Origin: Marinifilaceae bacterium
GTDB lineage: Bacteria; Bacteroidota; Bacteroidia; Bacteroidales; Marinifilaceae
Length of the DNA: 64,000 nt
NCBI GenBank assembly: GCA_025210485.1
Contig: JAOARN010000153.1
Coordinates: forward strand, 1-64,000
Reading direction: 5' to 3'
This document shows positions 55,319 to 64,000 of the stretch, one piece after another (position 1 is the first letter of the stretch; each line of letters starts with the position of its first letter). Position numbers and translations under genes: made by a program. Under the pieces are notes generated by a model that saw only the letters and a list, made by a program, of their open reading frames with translations, made no database searches and was not told the origin of the DNA.

Positions 55319-55671
55319 GTTTTTATGTTATATTAGCTTCTTTTAAACACGGAATTTAAATATGATTATATAAAAAAGTATATCTTTTTATGTCTATATA
55401 GTATGAACTTACAATTAAATGAATTATTTTTACTGTTCAGTTCAAGTTTTCCGAACTAATCTACCTATCTTAATTATGATTTATTTCTATGAATCTGTCT
55501 TAGAGATAAGTTGTGAGTTGTTTTTACAAATATTCACTAAGCGATATTAGTTTGTTATGTCAATCTTGATATGTTTGTAATGAACATAAAACAAAATCAA
55601 AAAGATATTAGATTAACTTGCTGATTAACATATTTTAACTGCAATAAGGAACTATAATTTCTGTATTATTT

Positions 55672-55679
55672 TATATTTG
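55672..55679 (+). promoter_or_regulatory. possible -7 promoter element of the Bat operon
   Basis: TATATTTG, 53 bases before the moxR ATG. No TTG at the 19-base spacing, so partial. Confidence 0.4.
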
Positions 55680-55731
55680 TGGAGAACAAAAGAAAAAGAA
55701 TATATAATTTAAATTGATTAAATTACTAATT

Positions 55732-56727
55732 ATGACCCAAACTGTTGATATAAAAGAATTAAACGAAAGAATTCAAAAAGAAAGTTCATTTGTGGATATG
55801 ATTTCCATGGAAATGAATAAAGTGATAGTTGGACAGAAACACCTAGTTGAAAGTTTATTAATTGGTCTTTTATCAAACGGACACATTTTGTTAGAAGGTG
55901 TTCCTGGATTGGCTAAAACACTTGCTATTAATACACTTTCTAATACGATTGATGCTGGATTTAGCAGAATTCAGTTTACTCCAGATTTGTTGCCTGCCGA
56001 CCTTTTAGGGACGATGATTTATAGTCAAAAAAATGAAGAATTTGTTGTAAAAAAGGGACCTATCTTCTCAAATTTTATTCTTGCCGATGAGATTAACCGT
56101 GCCCCAGCTAAGGTTCAGGCTGCTTTGCTTGAGGCTATGCAGGAAAGACAAATCACAATTGGTGATAATACATTTAAATTAGATGAGCCATTCTTGGTAA
56201 TGGCTACTCAAAATCCAATAGAACAAGAAGGAACCTACCCATTACCAGAAGCACAGGTAGATAGATTTATGTTAAAAGTTGTGATTAATTATCCACAAAA
56301 ATCAGAGGAACAGCTGATTATGAGACAAAATCTATTGAAGTCATTCCCTAAAGCTAGTCAAATTCTTAAGCCAGAAGATATTCTTAAAGCACGCGAAGTT
56401 GTTAAGGATGTATATATGGATGAAAAAATAGAGAAATATATAGTAGATATTATTTTTGCAACTCGTTTTCCTGCGGATTACGGATTGGAGAATTTTAAAG
56501 ATATGATAGCCTATGGAGCATCACCTCGTGCAAGTATTTCTTTGGCTCAAGCTTCCAAAGCATATGCTTTTATTAAAAGAAGAGGTTATGTAATTCCAGA
56601 AGACATAAGAGCTGTTTGTCACGATGTTCTTCGTCATAGAATTGGTCTTACTTACGAGGCGGAAGCAAACGATATTACAAGCGAGAATATTATAAGCGAA
56701 ATTCTTAATAGTGTAGAGGTACCATAG
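55732..56727 (+). CDS. MoxR family AAA+ ATPase of the Bat operon
   Basis: A 331-residue MoxR-type ATPase: Walker A GVPGLAKT, Walker B LADEIN, and sensor segments ATQNPIEQEGTYPLPEAQ. MoxR proteins act as chaperones that mature metal enzymes or complexes with VWA-domain partners, and here the partners BatA and BatB are in the same operon. I choose the ATG at 55732. The TTG at 55714 would add six residues with no support. Confidence 0.96.
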   Translation: MTQTVDIKELNERIQKESSFVDMISMEMNKVIVGQKHLVESLLIGLLSNGHILLEGVPGLAKTLAINTLSNTIDAGFSRIQFTPDLLPADLLGTMIYSQKNEEFVVKKGPIFSNFILADEINRAPAKVQAALLEAMQERQITIGDNTFKLDEPFLVMATQNPIEQEGTYPLPEAQVDRFMLKVVINYPQKSEEQLIMRQNLLKSFPKASQILKPEDILKAREVVKDVYMDEKIEKYIVDIIFATRFPADYGLENFKDMIAYGASPRASISLAQASKAYAFIKRRGYVIPEDIRAVCHDVLRHRIGLTYEAEANDITSENIISEILNSVEVP

Positions 56728-56759
56728 AGATTTTTTATTCTTAATATCAGCATAATAAT

Positions 56760-56789
56760 TTATTGTGTAGGGAGTATTTCTCTACATAA
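56760..56789 (+). repeat. imperfect hairpin between moxR and the DUF58 gene
   Basis: TATTGTGTAG pairs imperfectly with CTACATAATA in the 140-base gap. No T-run follows, so it may attenuate or stabilise the transcript but is not a clear terminator. Confidence 0.4.
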
Positions 56790-56868
56790 TAAATTTAAGG
56801 AATTTTGAAATCCTTGAAAAACTAATATTATAATAATAAAGTCCTTTATGTAATTTCAAAAATTAGTT

Positions 56869-57738
56869 ATGGAAACTAGTGAACTATTAAAACGAGTTAG
56901 ACAGATTGAGATAAAAACTAGAGGCTTATCAAAAAATATCTTTGCTGGAGAATATCATTCTGCATTTAAAGGTAGAGGGATGACTTTTAGTGAAGTTAGA
57001 GCATATCAATACGGAGATGATATTCGAAATATTGATTGGAATGTAACAGCAAGATATAATCAGCCTTTTGTTAAGTTGTTCGAAGAGGAAAGAGAATTGA
57101 CAGTAATGATGCTGATTGATGTTAGTGGTTCTCGAAATTTTGGAACCATAAGTAAAATGAAAAAGGAACAAATTACTGAAATTGCAGCGGTTTTGGCATT
57201 TTCGGCAATACAGAATAATGACAAAATTGGTGTAATATTCTTTTCTGATAAAATCGAAAAATTTATCCCTCCTAAGAAAGGTAAAACTCATATTCTTAGA
57301 ATCATAAGAGAATTAATCGATTTCAAACCAGAAAGTAATTTAACGGATATAAATAATGCATTGAAATACCTAACTAATGCAATAAAAAAGAGATGTACTA
57401 GTTTCATAATATCCGATTTTCTTGATAGTAATGATTATAAAAATGCTTTAAGTATTGCCAATAGAAAACATGATGTTGTTGCTCTGAAGGTTTTTGATAA
57501 AAGAGATACTGAGCTTCCTCCTATAGGTTTGATAAAGATGAAAGACGCTGAAACTAACCAATTTGCATGGGTGGACAGTTCGAATAAGAAAATTAGAAAT
57601 CAATATGCTAAGTGGTGGAGAGATTTTGAGGTCAAAACTACCGAAACATTTAAACGTTCTGGAGTCGACCTTGCTAGTATTAGAACTGATCAGGATTATG
57701 TAAGAGCTTTAATAGAACTATTTAAACGTAGAGGTTAA
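56869..57738 (+). CDS. DUF58 domain protein of the Bat operon
   Basis: A 289-residue DUF58 protein with a VWA-like fold. It has the family segment FSEVRAYQYGDDIRNIDWNVTAR and a degenerate MIDAS-type LIDVSGSRN. DUF58 proteins pair with MoxR ATPases. It is the second gene, as is usual in the Bacteroidota bat cluster; it is cytosolic, without a membrane segment. Confidence 0.94.
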   Translation: METSELLKRVRQIEIKTRGLSKNIFAGEYHSAFKGRGMTFSEVRAYQYGDDIRNIDWNVTARYNQPFVKLFEEERELTVMMLIDVSGSRNFGTISKMKKEQITEIAAVLAFSAIQNNDKIGVIFFSDKIEKFIPPKKGKTHILRIIRELIDFKPESNLTDINNALKYLTNAIKKRCTSFIISDFLDSNDYKNALSIANRKHDVVALKVFDKRDTELPPIGLIKMKDAETNQFAWVDSSNKKIRNQYAKWWRDFEVKTTETFKRSGVDLASIRTDQDYVRALIELFKRRG

Positions 57739-57857
57739 AACTCATACATAATTACAAAAATAAGAACTAATTATAGATTGTTTCTACAAGCTAATTTACT
57801 CGTTGTTAAGGCTATATTGCAAATGTGGAAAATATACATAATAGAAAAAAATTACAG

Positions 57858-58901
57858 ATGAATATAATCTCAAAAATAACTAAAATATACAAACTATTTT
57901 TACTAGTTATAATTTATTTTTGTTCTAGTGGAGTTGGTTTAGCACAAGAAAATGATTCTCAAATAAGTTATGGCGTAAAACTTGATACCAATGCTATACT
58001 TATAGGTGATCAGATAAATATGAGGCTTTTTGTGAATCAAAATCCTAGTCTGAAGATTAAGTTTCCAGTATTGTCAGACAGTATTAGCAAGAATGTAGAA
58101 ATTGTAAAGAGTTTCAATCAGGATACTGTTAAACTAGAGGATGGAAAAATTCAAGTGGGAAAAAATTATGTAATTACTTCATTCGAAAAAGGACCTCACA
58201 AAATTAATCCATTTGAATTTGCTATTCAATATAATAATGATTTAAAAAGCTTTAGAACAGACACTACTCTTATTCTTGTGAATAGTTTTCAAATTGACAC
58301 TACTAAAGCTCATTATGATATAGTAGAGCCTAGGGAAGCTCCGCTGACATGGGATGAGGCTGTGCATTATATTCTTATTGGTGTAGGGATATTATTGGCA
58401 CTTATCATTATTACTCTGGCTGTTCTTTATTTTGTCTATAAAAGAAAGAAAAAACCAATATTTAGTAAACCTGAAATTAAAGAACCTCCTCATGTAATAG
58501 CATTTAGAGAGTTAGATAGAATAAAAACAGAGAAACTTTGGCAGAATGGGTTTATTAAAGAATTTCATTCTGAAATAACAAGAGTTCTTCGTGAATATAT
58601 TGACTATAAATATGATCTGAATACAATAGAATCCACAACTGATGAGACTCTTGATCAAGTTAGGGCAGAGTTAGGTGAATCAGTATGGTTTAATGATTTG
58701 AAAACTGTACTGGAAAGAGCCGATCTAGCAAAATTTGCAAAAATGCAACCATTACCAAATGAAAATGAAGAGAGTTTTATTAAATCTTTTGGTATTGTTG
58801 AAACTAGTACCAAAGAAAGCTTAAAAGAAGAAAGTGAGAAAGAAATAAAAGAAACTGATAATTCTTCTTCTGTTAAAAAAGATAAGTTTACTGATGTATA
58901 A
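57858..58901 (+). CDS. DUF4381-like membrane protein of the Bat operon
   Basis: A 347-residue protein from the ATG at 57858: signal peptide (to about GLAQ), a periplasmic beta-sandwich-like domain (about 30-155), one membrane helix (about 170-195; YILIGVGILLALIIITLAVL) and a cytosolic domain (REYIDYKYDLNTIESTTDETL). It resembles the DUF4381 proteins between DUF58 and batA in other Bacteroidota. The GTG start at 57825 is rejected because it would put a non-signal extension before the leader. Confidence 0.82.
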   Translation: MNIISKITKIYKLFLLVIIYFCSSGVGLAQENDSQISYGVKLDTNAILIGDQINMRLFVNQNPSLKIKFPVLSDSISKNVEIVKSFNQDTVKLEDGKIQVGKNYVITSFEKGPHKINPFEFAIQYNNDLKSFRTDTTLILVNSFQIDTTKAHYDIVEPREAPLTWDEAVHYILIGVGILLALIIITLAVLYFVYKRKKKPIFSKPEIKEPPHVIAFRELDRIKTEKLWQNGFIKEFHSEITRVLREYIDYKYDLNTIESTTDETLDQVRAELGESVWFNDLKTVLERADLAKFAKMQPLPNENEESFIKSFGIVETSTKESLKEESEKEIKETDNSSSVKKDKFTDV

Positions 58902-58988
58902 TTGATATTATGTATTTATATTAAGTTAATAATGTAACTTAGTATAATAGTCAGTCAATTTTTTATGATAATTTCTAAATAGAACAAA

Positions 58989-59981
58989 ATGCATAAAATT
59001 AAATTTGAAAATCCTGAATATCTATATCTCTTGATTATTATAATTCCTATGATAGTTTGGTATATACTTAAGGATAAAAATAATCATGCAAGTATTAGGA
59101 TTTCAACATTAGCTGCTTTTGACAGTACAAAGAAAACATTAAAAAATTATATAAGACATTCGCTTATTATTCTCAGAATACTTGCAATAGCTACTCTTGT
59201 AATCGCTATTGCACGACCTCAGTCAAGAAATGATAAACGTAATGTCTCTACCGAGGGTATTGATATTGTTTTAGCTTTAGATATCTCAAGTAGTATGCTT
59301 GCTCGCGATTTTGAACCAGACAGATTGGAAGCTTCCAAGGATATTGCAACTCAATTTATTAGTGGTAGAAAAGATGATAAAATAGGCTTGGTTGTATTCG
59401 GTGGTGAAAGCTTCACTCAATGTCCATTAACTACAGACCATAAGGTGTTGATTAATTTATTTCAGGATATTCAATGCGGTATTATTGAAGATGGAACTGC
59501 AATTGGGCTTGGATTGGCAAATGCAGTCAATAGACTTAAGGAAAGTAAAGCTAAATCTAAAGTTGTGGTTCTAATTACTGATGGCGAAAACAATAGAGGT
59601 GAAATAGCTCCACTTACGGCTGCAGAGCTTGCTAAAACATTTGGCATTAGGGTTTATACAGTTGGAATAGGAAGTATCGGTACTGCTCCTTATCCTTTTC
59701 AAACTCCATTCGGAATTAGTATGAGAAATGTTCCTGTAAAAATTGATGAGGAAGTTTTACAGAATATTTCGAATATCACAGATGGGAAATATTTTAGAGC
59801 TACCGATAATGAAAAGTTAAAGCAAATATATACTGAAATTGACAAATTGGAAAAAACAAAAATTGAAGTAAAACAGTTTGTTACAAAAAAAGAAGAGTAT
59901 CTAATATTTGTGATATTTGCAATGGCTTTCGTTTTGCTTGAAATATTATTAAGAAGTACAATACTTAGAAATATTCCTTAA
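58989..59981 (+). CDS. batA: BatA, VWA domain protein
   Basis: A 330-residue inner-membrane VWA protein. Membrane segments are at about 10-27 and 58-76, with a third at about 305-325 at the C-terminus. The MIDAS motif is D98-I-S-S-S102 (ALDISSSM), followed by T/D metal positions in GTAIG and VLITDGENN. The bat (Bacteroides aerotolerance) genes help survive oxygen exposure; the mechanism is not settled. It is followed closely by its paralogue batB. Confidence 0.93.
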   Translation: MHKIKFENPEYLYLLIIIIPMIVWYILKDKNNHASIRISTLAAFDSTKKTLKNYIRHSLIILRILAIATLVIAIARPQSRNDKRNVSTEGIDIVLALDISSSMLARDFEPDRLEASKDIATQFISGRKDDKIGLVVFGGESFTQCPLTTDHKVLINLFQDIQCGIIEDGTAIGLGLANAVNRLKESKAKSKVVVLITDGENNRGEIAPLTAAELAKTFGIRVYTVGIGSIGTAPYPFQTPFGISMRNVPVKIDEEVLQNISNITDGKYFRATDNEKLKQIYTEIDKLEKTKIEVKQFVTKKEEYLIFVIFAMAFVLLEILLRSTILRNIP

Positions 59982-60103
59982 TTTAATTGAGAGATTAGTT
60001 TGACATAATCATGCTTATGAAGAACTTTATCTTTATACTTATTTATTATGTATGTACTTTTCTTTTTATTTAGCCAGATTTGATAGATAAAAAAATAAGA
60101 ATT

Positions 60104-61132
60104 ATGAATAAATTTAGATTTGATCATCCCGATTTTTTATACCTATATATACTAATTCCAATCATAATAGTCATATATCTCTATACTAGTTATAGAAAGA
60201 GAAAGGCTATTGAAAAATTCGGTGATCCAGAAATCATAGATAACTTAATGCCTTATGTTTCAAAAAATAGACCTGTTTGGAAATTTGTCATTATGTTATT
60301 TGCATACAGTCTGATTATTTTTGGTTTATGTGGTCCACAATTTGGAACTAAATTACAAACAGTTAAAAGAAAAGGCGTTGAGATAATAATTTGTCTTGAT
60401 GTTTCCAATTCCATGATGGCACAAGATATTCAACCAAACAGACTTGAACGTGCAAAACGATCTATCTCAAAAATGATCGATAAATTAGGAGACGATAAAA
60501 TAGGTTTGGTAGTCTTTGCTGGCGAAGCTTATACTCAGTTGCCTATAACTAGCGATTATGCTTCTGCTAAATTATTTCTATCTTCGATTAACACTGGTAT
60601 TGTTCCTGTACAGGGGACTGCAATTGGAAATGCAATAAGACTTGCAACAAAGAGTTTTTCTCCTGAATCTAAGGCAGAGAAATCTATAATAGTTATTACA
60701 GATGGCGAAAATCATGAGGATGATGCTATGCAGGCTGCTTCAGATGCTCAAAGTTCAGGTATAAAAATTCATACCATAGCAATGGGAACTACTGAAGGAG
60801 CTCCTATTCCAATTAATCCAGGTTCTAGTACTTTTAGAAAAGATAGAGAAGGAAATATTGTAATATCGAAATTGGATCAACAGATGATTCAACAAATAGC
60901 TGTAGCTGGAGGTGGAATACCTATTATTGCTAATAACACCACTACCGGTTTAAATCTATTGTTTAAGGAAATAAATAAAATGAATAAGACTGAAATGGAA
61001 TCAAGAATATATTCCGATTATAGTGAGAAATTTCAGATTTTCCTCGCTTTAGCTTTGTTCTTGATTTTATTTGAATACTTAATTTTAGATAGAAAGAATA
61101 AATTTTTAAAAGATTTTAGTCTTTTTAAGTAG
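60104..61132 (+). CDS. batB: BatB, VWA domain protein
   Basis: A 342-residue paralogue of BatA, with MIDAS D99-V-S-N-S103 (CLDVSNSMMAQDI), the VVITDGENHEDD metal segment and three membrane segments (about 11-28, 60-76 and 320-336). The ATG at 60104 is chosen over the TTG at 60080; the N-terminus FRFDHPDFLYL matches BatB. The BatA/BatB pair may form a heteromer or ligand-sensing complex with MoxR; inference from family. Confidence 0.93.
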   Translation: MNKFRFDHPDFLYLYILIPIIIVIYLYTSYRKRKAIEKFGDPEIIDNLMPYVSKNRPVWKFVIMLFAYSLIIFGLCGPQFGTKLQTVKRKGVEIIICLDVSNSMMAQDIQPNRLERAKRSISKMIDKLGDDKIGLVVFAGEAYTQLPITSDYASAKLFLSSINTGIVPVQGTAIGNAIRLATKSFSPESKAEKSIIVITDGENHEDDAMQAASDAQSSGIKIHTIAMGTTEGAPIPINPGSSTFRKDREGNIVISKLDQQMIQQIAVAGGGIPIIANNTTTGLNLLFKEINKMNKTEMESRIYSDYSEKFQIFLALALFLILFEYLILDRKNKFLKDFSLFK

Positions 61133-61226
61133 GAAGTTGCATTGATAGAAAAGAAATTATTTTATCAAAAAAGGACTTTTTGTATTAAAATCTTTTTTTA
61201 GCTTTAAAAATATAATCAAAAAATAT

Positions 61227-61988
61227 ATGAAGATGAAGAATATATTCATATGTATAAGTTTTCTTCTAATTTGTTCAGTTTGTAATGCACAAACAGAAAA
61301 TAAACTTATTAGGAAAGGAAATAAGCAGTATAAGTCAGATGATTATAATAACTCAGAATTACAATACCGTAAGGCCCTGAGTAAAAAGTCGGATTCTTAC
61401 CAAGCACGATTTAATCTTGGTGATGCTTTGTATAAGCAAAAAAAATATGATAAGGCTTTGGAACAGTTTGAAGCATTAGTACCTACTGAAAAAAATCCAA
61501 AAAACTTAGGGTATATATACCATAATATTGGGAATACATATCTTGCAAAAAAGGATATAGATAAGAGTATTGAGGCTTATAAGCAATCATTAAGAAATAA
61601 CCCCAATTCTAAAGAAACTAAATATAATCTGGCTTTTGCTCAGATGTTAAAACAACAACAACAGCAGCAAAACCAGAATCAGCAGAATAAAGATCAGCAA
61701 AATAAGGATCAACAGAATAAGGATCAAAAAAAGCAAGATCAGCAGAATAAAGACCAACAAGATAAGGATAAGAAGAATCAAGATAAGAAGAAACAGAATC
61801 AACAGAACAAAGATCAGCAGAATAAAGATAAACAGAAAAAACAAGATAAAAACAAGATATCAAAAGAAGACGCTAAACGATTGCTGAAAGCACTTGAAAA
61901 TGACGAGAAAAAAGTTAAAGAAAAAGTGCAAAAGAAACAAGCTCAGGCAAAAAAAGCGAAGCAAAAGAAAATAGAAAAAGATTGGTAA
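61227..61988 (+). CDS. batC: BatC, TPR protein with low-complexity tail
   Basis: A 253-residue exported protein: signal peptide (to about residue 22, CNAQ), TPR repeats (about 25-135; YNNSELQYRKALSKKSD, YDKALEQFEALV, IDKSIEAYKQSLRNNPNS) and a 70-residue Gln/Lys/Asp/Asn low-complexity tract (about 142-210), ending in a basic coiled stretch. It is the TPR member of the bat operon, probably a scaffold in the periplasm. Confidence 0.88.
   Translation: MKMKNIFICISFLLICSVCNAQTENKLIRKGNKQYKSDDYNNSELQYRKALSKKSDSYQARFNLGDALYKQKKYDKALEQFEALVPTEKNPKNLGYIYHNIGNTYLAKKDIDKSIEAYKQSLRNNPNSKETKYNLAFAQMLKQQQQQQNQNQQNKDQQNKDQQNKDQKKQDQQNKDQQDKDKKNQDKKKQNQQNKDQQNKDKQKKQDKNKISKEDAKRLLKALENDEKKVKEKVQKKQAQAKKAKQKKIEKDW
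61651..61860 (+). repeat. degenerate CAG/AAT/AAG/GAT-type codon repeat in batC
   Basis: DNA units encoding QNKDQ-like and KKQ-like blocks repeat about 10 times. Copy-number change by slippage is plausible. The repeat reads on the minus strand as a false hydrophobic frame. Confidence 0.8.
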
Positions 61989-62085
61989 GCTTATTTATTA
62001 ATAATAGATGATAGCCTGTCACCAATTAAATACAAAAGAGAGGATAATTAATAATAATAAAAGAAAAATCGTGAGTGATAATATT

Positions 62086-63921
62086 ATGAAGAAAATAGTT
62101 TTTTCATTATTTATAATACTTTTTGCAAATATAGTCTCAAATGCTCAGGTATTCACAGCTAATGCGCCTAGAGTTGTTGAACTTGGTGAAAGGTTTCAGT
62201 TAGTTTATAGTTTAGATAAACGAGGAGAAAACTTACAAACTGGTCAAATGTCTGGTTTTAATATTTTGGTTGGACCTTCTGTATCTAGCAGTACCAGCAC
62301 CCAGATTATTAATGGGAAAATATCTACTAGTAGCGAATATTCATACACTTTTCTATTGGTTGCAAACAAAACAGGTAAGTTTAATATACCTTCTGCAAGT
62401 ATTGATGTTGATGGGAAAACTATTAAATCAAAGCCTTTAACTATTGAGGTTGTGAAGGGAAGACAGTCTAATTCTAATCAGAATGCTAATAGTGGCCGAA
62501 ATAGCTATAATGAAAATAGAAGTAGAGCTAATAATTCTAAATCAACAATTTCAAAAAAAGATCTATTTGTAAGAGTAGAATTGAGCCGCTCATCTGTTTT
62601 TATGGGGGAATCTGTTGTAGCAAAACTAAAAGTTTATAAAAGACGAAATGTGCCTATTTCACGATTTGGAGAATATAAATTTCCTTCTTTTGATGGTTTT
62701 CTTACCCAAGAAATACAAGGAGACGGGAGAGTTAATTTCAAAAGAGAAACATATAATGGTGAAATATATGAATCGGGAACAGTAAGAGAAATGATACTGT
62801 TTCCTCAGCATAAAGGAAATATCAAAATCGATCCATTTGAGCTCGAATGTATAGTTCCTGTTAGATCTAGAGGTAGAAGTATATTTGATGATTTTTTTGA
62901 TAATGGTAGAGAGATATCTGTAAGTCGTAAAAGTAGTCCTCTAAGCCTTAGGGTTAAGGATTTTCCTGCAAATAAACCCTCGTCATTTGATGGTGCAGTA
63001 GGAAATTTTCAGCTTAGATCTTCAATTAATAAAGATACTGTTAAGGCAAATGACGCAATCACACTTAAAGTTAGAATCTCGGGCAAGGGGAATTTGAAAT
63101 TGATAAAGGCTTTGGATATTGATTTCCCTGCAGATTTTGAAGTCTATGATCCAAAAACTAATTCATCTTTAAAAAACACTACAGGAGGGAGTACTGGAAA
63201 TGTGAGTTTCGAATATCTTATAATACCACGAGTAGGAGGGGATTTCACCATTCCTGCTGTAGAATTTAGTTTCTTTAATCCTATAACAAAAACTTATGTA
63301 AAAAAGTATACTAAAGAATTCAAGATTTTTGTAGAAAAGTCTAAAAATGATAATAATGCTACTGTTGTGACTTCCTTTTCAAAGGAGAATGTTAAGTTTT
63401 TAGGAAAAGATATTAGATATTTAAAGACAAAGAATTTTGAATATCGTTCTAAAAATAAGCTGTTTTTTGGAAGTGTTAACTTCTACCTAGCTTATCTACT
63501 TCCAATATTTATTCTAGTTTTAATTTTCATGATTAACAGAAAAAGAATTCAAACGAATTCCGATATTGTTAAAGTCAAAAATAAAAGAGCAAACAAAGTT
63601 GCTATGAAGCGACTCAAAAAGGCTTCTCTTAAATTAAAAGCTAATGAGAAAGATTTGTTCTATGATGAATTATTGAAAGCATTGTGGGGCTATACATCTG
63701 ATAAGCTTAATTTACCATTATCGGAATTAAACAAAGAGAGTATTGCAGAGTATTTAACACAAAGAAATACTAGTGAAGAATTGATTTCTGATTTTATTGA
63801 TATTCTTGACACTTGTGAGATTGCAAGGTATTCACCAATGTCAGGTTCTACAGAGATGGAACAATTGTATAAGACAACTTTAAATACAATATCATTACTG
63901 GAAAGAACAGTAAAGAGATAA
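62086..63921 (+). CDS. batD: BatD, oxygen-tolerance protein
   Basis: A 611-residue protein from the ATG at 62086: signal peptide (MKKIVFSLFIILFANIVSNAQ), several beta-sandwich domains (YSLDKRGENLQTGQM at the start; repeated Ig-like modules), a membrane helix (about 475-492; FYLAYLLPIFILVLIFMI) and a cytosolic helical tail. This is the BatD family. A longer frame from 62008 would add 26 residues before the signal peptide and is rejected. It is the penultimate or last bat gene seen. Confidence 0.93.
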   Translation: MKKIVFSLFIILFANIVSNAQVFTANAPRVVELGERFQLVYSLDKRGENLQTGQMSGFNILVGPSVSSSTSTQIINGKISTSSEYSYTFLLVANKTGKFNIPSASIDVDGKTIKSKPLTIEVVKGRQSNSNQNANSGRNSYNENRSRANNSKSTISKKDLFVRVELSRSSVFMGESVVAKLKVYKRRNVPISRFGEYKFPSFDGFLTQEIQGDGRVNFKRETYNGEIYESGTVREMILFPQHKGNIKIDPFELECIVPVRSRGRSIFDDFFDNGREISVSRKSSPLSLRVKDFPANKPSSFDGAVGNFQLRSSINKDTVKANDAITLKVRISGKGNLKLIKALDIDFPADFEVYDPKTNSSLKNTTGGSTGNVSFEYLIIPRVGGDFTIPAVEFSFFNPITKTYVKKYTKEFKIFVEKSKNDNNATVVTSFSKENVKFLGKDIRYLKTKNFEYRSKNKLFFGSVNFYLAYLLPIFILVLIFMINRKRIQTNSDIVKVKNKRANKVAMKRLKKASLKLKANEKDLFYDELLKALWGYTSDKLNLPLSELNKESIAEYLTQRNTSEELISDFIDILDTCEIARYSPMSGSTEMEQLYKTTLNTISLLERTVKR

Positions 63922-63987
63922 TTGGGTTTTAATTCAGGAAATATAATCTTTAATGTATAAGATTTAACTTAAATAAAAGTTTAAAAG

Positions 63988-64000
63988 ATGAAAATAAAGA
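63988..64000 (+). CDS. probable start of batE (truncated at the window edge)
   Basis: An ATG at 63988 reads Met-Lys-Ile-Lys into the edge. batE follows batD in related operons. Only four codons are visible, so this is by synteny. Confidence 0.3.

Larger units (their letters stand above)
55214..55731 (+). other. gene-free region between prmA and the Bat operon
   Basis: It holds the prmA terminator (55281-55318), a weak imperfect hairpin near 55229-55257 and the -7 box before moxR (55672-55679). No open frame. Confidence 0.5.

Noticed and set aside
61618-61863. Strongly hydrophobic minus-strand open frames opposite batC
   Set aside because: They are the antisense reading of the Gln/Lys/Asp codon repeat of batC, which gives Leu/Ile runs. 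There is no independent promoter or normal composition.
56869-63921. Bat operon as a novel system
   Set aside because: It matches the known Bacteroides aerotolerance order (moxR, DUF58, DUF4381-like, batA-batD), so it is reported as an ordinary feature.
1-64000. CRISPR array, insertion sequence, integrase, tRNA or rRNA gene
   Set aside because: None seen on either strand. There is no spaced direct repeat, transposase frame or cloverleaf-like sequence; a covariance search was not possible.

Overview
The window is an AT-rich bacterial chromosome segment from a Bacteroidota (Bacteroidetes) species. The evidence is a complete-looking Bat aerotolerance operon, a PorV/PorQ-type secretion gene pair, DUF4286, DUF4293, DUF1599 and BT_3928-type DoxX proteins, lipoproteins with acidic export tails, and promoters of the Bacteroidota form (TTTG, about 19 bases, TAnnTTTG). 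An NADH-linked electron-bifurcating [FeFe] hydrogenase points to an anaerobic or facultatively fermentative life, as in Bacteroidales/Marinilabiliales relatives. This placement is inferred from gene content; no rRNA is present. I see no tRNA, rRNA, CRISPR array, insertion sequence, phage or plasmid module.

Layout: 1-11.7 kb holds the end of an unidentified gene, a secreted TPR protein, DUF4286, ruvC, a PgpH-like 7TM-HD phosphodiesterase, a TonB-dependent receptor, phosphatidylserine decarboxylase and pheT. 12.1-21.7 kb holds DUF4293, birA, rsfS, ftsH, lpxH, a 1.1-kb gene-free interval with two orphan terminators and a candidate small RNA, a thioredoxin-fold secreted protein and tex.

21.7-30.1 kb is one ten-gene minus-strand operon. 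Its first six genes (DRTGG, HATPase, hydrogenase-like Fe-S protein, DRTGG, PHP, HATPase) look like a sensory or regulatory module. Its last four (2Fe-2S protein, HydB, HydA, HydC) form the catalytic bifurcating hydrogenase. This is the most interesting locus in the window. The maturases HydE/F/G are not here.

30.1-51.2 kb is mixed: a PKD-like surface lipoprotein, an unknown secreted protein, a secreted M3 oligopeptidase, an RNase D-like exonuclease, an unknown lipoprotein, DUF3667, a MATE transporter, a PorV/PorQ pair followed by a protein of the family often mislabelled asparagine synthetase B, a YihY/BrkB membrane protein, an AsmA-like protein, a TlpA-like thioredoxin, YitT, a 90-residue coiled-coil protein and folP. 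51.5-55.2 kb holds DUF1599, DoxX, tpiA and prmA. 55.7-64 kb is the Bat operon (moxR, DUF58, DUF4381-like, batA, batB, batC, batD, and probably the start of batE at the edge).

Many convergent gene pairs share a hairpin terminator with T-runs in both directions. Starts are mostly ATG, but several genes seem to need TTG (TPR protein, ruvC, exonuclease). No Shine-Dalgarno pattern is evident, as is usual for this phylum.
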